A stretch of 64,000 bases of DNA from Flavobacteriaceae bacterium (GTDB lineage Bacteria; Bacteroidota; Bacteroidia; Flavobacteriales; Flavobacteriaceae): assembly GCA_013043685.1 (NCBI GenBank), contig JABDNT010000002.1, positions 124,001 to 188,000 of the forward strand, given 5' to 3'. Of the stretch, positions 61,794-64,000 are shown piece after piece. A program made the translations under genes and the position numbers. The notes below the pieces were generated by a model. The model was not told the origin of the DNA. It ran no database searches and worked only from the letters and a program-made list of their open reading frames with translations. Each line of letters begins with the position of its first letter. Position 1 is the first letter of the stretch.

Positions 61794-62576
61794 ATGAAAA
61801 GAGTAATAATATATCTGTTTGCACTGCTCCTGCTTTTAACCTCCTGTAAGGGGTTAAAGGGAGTGAATGGTTCTGAAACGGCTAATGCTGGACTTCAGGC
61901 GAAAGAGATTATTGCAACTCACAAGCTGGCATCACCCAAATTTAATACGATGGCCGGCAGAATCAAGGTTGAGTATGAAGATGAGAAGAAATCCCAAAGT
62001 ATTACGGTGAGTCTTCGCATGGAGAAGGATAAAAAGATATGGATCAAAGCCTCAATAATCGGAATTACACTTGCTAAAGTAATGATCACCCCGGATAGCG
62101 TTAGTTATTACGAGACCCTGTCGAATTCGTATTTTGACGGAGATTTCACTCTTATAAGTGAATGGTTGGGAACGGAAGTGGACTTTGAAAAAACGCAGGC
62201 CATACTCCTGGGTCAAACCATGTTCGAACTAAATAAAAGTACCTATACCTCGCAAGTAGTAAATAATCAATATAAATTGCTTCCCAAACAGCAGTTAGAG
62301 AATTTTATACACAGCCTGTTTCTAAATCCCAGTAACTTTAAAGTGGCATCAGTTTCTGTAGCGCAACCCTGGGAGGACAGAATGTTGACAGTTTATTATG
62401 GGCCCTATCAAATGATTGAAGGGGGGTATTTCCCTTCGGAATTATCTATAAATACGATCGAAGGTGATGATCGAACACGTATAGACGTTACCTATCGTAA
62501 GATCGACCTTAATGTAGATGTAAACTTTCCGTTCAACATTCCTCGTGGATATGAACAAATCGATCTTGGCCGATGA
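61794..62576 (+). CDS. DUF4292 family lipoprotein
   Basis: 260 residues. The lipoprotein signal is MKRVIIYLFALLLLLTSCKG with lipobox LTSC and Cys18. The mature sequence (FNTMAGRIKVEYEDEKKSQSITVSLRMEKDKKIWIKASIIGITLAKVMITPDSVSYYETLSNSYFDGDFTLISEWLG) matches DUF4292, whose fold resembles LolB/LolA-type lipoprotein carriers. It may act in lipoprotein or glycolipid movement to the outer membrane; that is inference. It overlaps the EnvC-like gene by 4 bases or less. Confidence 0.87.
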   Translation: MKRVIIYLFALLLLLTSCKGLKGVNGSETANAGLQAKEIIATHKLASPKFNTMAGRIKVEYEDEKKSQSITVSLRMEKDKKIWIKASIIGITLAKVMITPDSVSYYETLSNSYFDGDFTLISEWLGTEVDFEKTQAILLGQTMFELNKSTYTSQVVNNQYKLLPKQQLENFIHSLFLNPSNFKVASVSVAQPWEDRMLTVYYGPYQMIEGGYFPSELSINTIEGDDRTRIDVTYRKIDLNVDVNFPFNIPRGYEQIDLGR

Positions 62577-63805
62577 TGCGACTTAAGTTCATTCTCACTG
62601 TGCTTTGTTGTTTTGTATTGGCATCAGCTTCCGTACAAGGTCAGTCCAAAAAACAGCAGGAACTGGAAGCTAAAAGACAAGCCATTCTCGAAGAGATAAA
62701 ACAGATCAACACACTTTTATTCAAAACCCGTGGCGAAAAGAAATCTGTTCTCACACAGGTTGAAGACCTCGATCAACGGATTCGTGCAACAGAGAACCTG
62801 ATCCGTGTCACAAATCAGCAGGCCAATTTGCTTACCAGGGAAATAAATGATAACCTGAACAAGATCGAAGCCCTGCGCGAGGAGCTAAAGGCACTGAAAG
62901 AGGACTACGCGGCTATGATAAAGAAATCCTATAAAAGCAAGTCCCAACAAAGCAGGGTGATGTTTCTATTATCTTCCGAAGACTTCCTGCAAGCGTATAA
63001 GAGGTTGCAGTATATGAAACAATACGCCAAACATCGTAAGGAACAGGGTGAGCGAATTAAAGATAAAACAGAGGAGTTGCAGGCGCTTAACACAGGGCTA
63101 ATCGAACAGAAGAACCAGAAGCAGTTACTCATAGATCAGAATAAACAGACCCGTGTGACACTTGCGAAGGAGAAGAAAGACCAGGAAACACTTATTGCAT
63201 CCCTTAGAAAGGACGAAGGTAAATTCGCTTCTCAAATTAGGAGCAAGCAACGAGAGGCAGATGCCATTGATAAACAAATAGATGCCATCATTAAGGCCGC
63301 TATTGCAGAATCAAACAAAAGCGCAGGTACGAAAGTAACCAAAGGTACGGTAGAGACTTTTGCCCTTACAGCCGAAGCAAAGGCTTTAGCAGCTAGTTTC
63401 AGCAGTAATAAAGGTAAGTTGCCCTGGCCGGTGGAAAAAGGCGTAGTGATTCGCCGATATGGCAATCAAAGGCATCCACAGTTGCCCAACGTAACTACAT
63501 TTAGCAGTGGGGTTGAGATTGCCACGGAAAAGAATGCGAAAGCACGTGCTGTTTTCAACGGAGAGGTTTTTCAGGTTCAGAGGTCCAAACAAGGCATTAT
63601 GGCCGTATTTGTGCGCCACGGAAATTATATTTCAGTGTATTACAACCTGGATAATCTATTGGTTAAGAAAGGAGACAAGGTGACTACCAAACAGGAGATA
63701 GGAACGATATTCACCAATGGGCTGTCCGGCAAAACCGTTTTAAAGTTTCTTATCTACCAGAACAGTACCCGGATGAATCCGGCCGACTGGGTGTACAGAA
63801 TGTAA
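62573..63805 (+). CDS. EnvC-like murein hydrolase activator (degenerate LytM)
   Basis: 410 residues. A signal peptide (to about residue 24, ...ASVQGQ) is followed by a long coiled coil (about 25-255; KKQQELEAKRQAILEEIKQI, LEDLDQR-type repeats) and a C-terminal LytM/M23 domain (about 285-410, KLPWPVEKGVVIRRYGNQRHPQLPNVTTFSSGVEIAT). The zinc ligands are replaced: SGVEIA instead of HxGxD, and LKFLIY instead of the HxH motif. That is the EnvC pattern, in which the domain activates amidases rather than cutting. It is the last gene of the envelope operon. Either ATG of the MM pair may start it. Confidence 0.92.
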   Translation: MMRLKFILTVLCCFVLASASVQGQSKKQQELEAKRQAILEEIKQINTLLFKTRGEKKSVLTQVEDLDQRIRATENLIRVTNQQANLLTREINDNLNKIEALREELKALKEDYAAMIKKSYKSKSQQSRVMFLLSSEDFLQAYKRLQYMKQYAKHRKEQGERIKDKTEELQALNTGLIEQKNQKQLLIDQNKQTRVTLAKEKKDQETLIASLRKDEGKFASQIRSKQREADAIDKQIDAIIKAAIAESNKSAGTKVTKGTVETFALTAEAKALAASFSSNKGKLPWPVEKGVVIRRYGNQRHPQLPNVTTFSSGVEIATEKNAKARAVFNGEVFQVQRSKQGIMAVFVRHGNYISVYYNLDNLLVKKGDKVTTKQEIGTIFTNGLSGKTVLKFLIYQNSTRMNPADWVYRM

Positions 63806-63807
63806 AT

Positions 63808-63837
63808 AAAAAAGGGAACCGAATGGCTCCCTTTTTT
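63808..63837. terminator. Bidirectional intrinsic terminator
   Basis: AAAAAGGGA-a-CC pairs with GG-c-TCCCTTTTT around loop GAAT with one mismatch, followed by TT. It lies between the EnvC-like gene and the convergent T9SS cargo gene and can serve both. Confidence 0.88.
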
Positions 63838-63854
63838 ATTTAGTTCAATCTATA

Positions 63855-64000
63855 TTATCTAATCACTAATTTCTTAGTTGTTGATAGTCCGTCAACTTCA
63901 ATTGTAACGAAGTAAATTCCGGTTCTGTAGTTCGACACATTTAAAACGGTTGAACTTGAACCATTATCTTCACTTACTGTTTGAAGTGTTTGGCCAAGAC
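63855..64000 (-). CDS. C-terminal end of a T9SS-secreted protein (type A sorting domain)
   Basis: On the minus strand the frame is open from the window edge to a TAA at 63857-63855. The 48 visible residues include VLNVSNYRTGIYFVTIEVDG and end STTKKLVIR. The YxxGIYFVTI...KKLVIR ending is the type IX secretion system type A C-terminal sorting domain, which is cleaved or anchored after export across the outer membrane. The passenger domain lies outside the window. This agrees with a sprE gene 15 kb away. Confidence 0.85.
   Translation of the reverse strand, partial: LGQTLQTVSEDNGSSSTVLNVSNYRTGIYFVTIEVDGLSTTKKLVIR

Overview
The window is chromosomal DNA from a member of the Bacteroidota, almost certainly a Flavobacteriaceae. 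The evidence is a set of lineage-typical genes: the gliding/type IX secretion lipoprotein SprE, a T9SS C-terminal sorting domain at the right edge, and DUF4175, DUF4837, DUF4254, DUF4292, DUF6341-like and DUF6427-like proteins. An F-type ATPase operon without beta and epsilon genes, TAnnTTTG-type promoter elements, weak ribosome binding sites and several TTG starts agree with this. Coding density is very high and no gene-free stretch reaches 300 bases. I found no rRNA, tRNA, CRISPR array, insertion sequence or prophage.

Layout. 1-6838: end of an acyltransferase, an EptA-like phosphoethanolamine transferase, an SPFH protein, a beta-barrel protein, and an alkB-gltX pair on the minus strand. 6925-19167: a giant DUF4175 protein, ybeY, mnmG flanked by two parS-like 16-mers, a methyltransferase, a DNA polymerase III delta'-like gene (holB), pgk, an MltD-like transglycosylase, a DUF4837 lipoprotein and tatA. 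19286-23352: an M23 peptidase, a GH3-family enzyme and an uncharacterised protein with a nucleosidase-like C-terminal signature.

23367-41275 is a large polysaccharide locus. It has rfbBACD for dTDP-rhamnose, a Wzz-like protein, a Wzx flippase, two different sulfotransferases, GT4, DUF1972-type and GT2 glycosyltransferases, three Wzy/WaaL-like polytopic proteins, ugd, a UDP-xylose synthase-like gene and a WbaP/WcaJ-type initiating transferase. A CapK-like gene converges on its end. Together these predict a Wzx/Wzy-type, possibly sulfated glycan containing rhamnose and probably uronic acid or xylose. A short frameshifted remnant lies between the wzz-like and wzx genes.

42643-47949: purD, small flavobacterial membrane proteins, DUF4254, a GT9 glycosyltransferase and a PaaE-like oxidoreductase. 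48139-56861: sprE, a bactofilin, atpZ, an AtpI-like protein and atpB-E-F-H-A-G, with a terminator-like hairpin after atpE. 56951-63805: a lipoprotein, a second flippase, dut, a sugar nucleotidyltransferase, a TPR protein, a DUF4292 lipoprotein and an EnvC-like LytM protein, an envelope-biogenesis cluster with mostly overlapping genes. The last 146 bases encode the end of a T9SS-secreted protein on the minus strand.

All family names come from reading the sequence and from memory of the families; no search was run.
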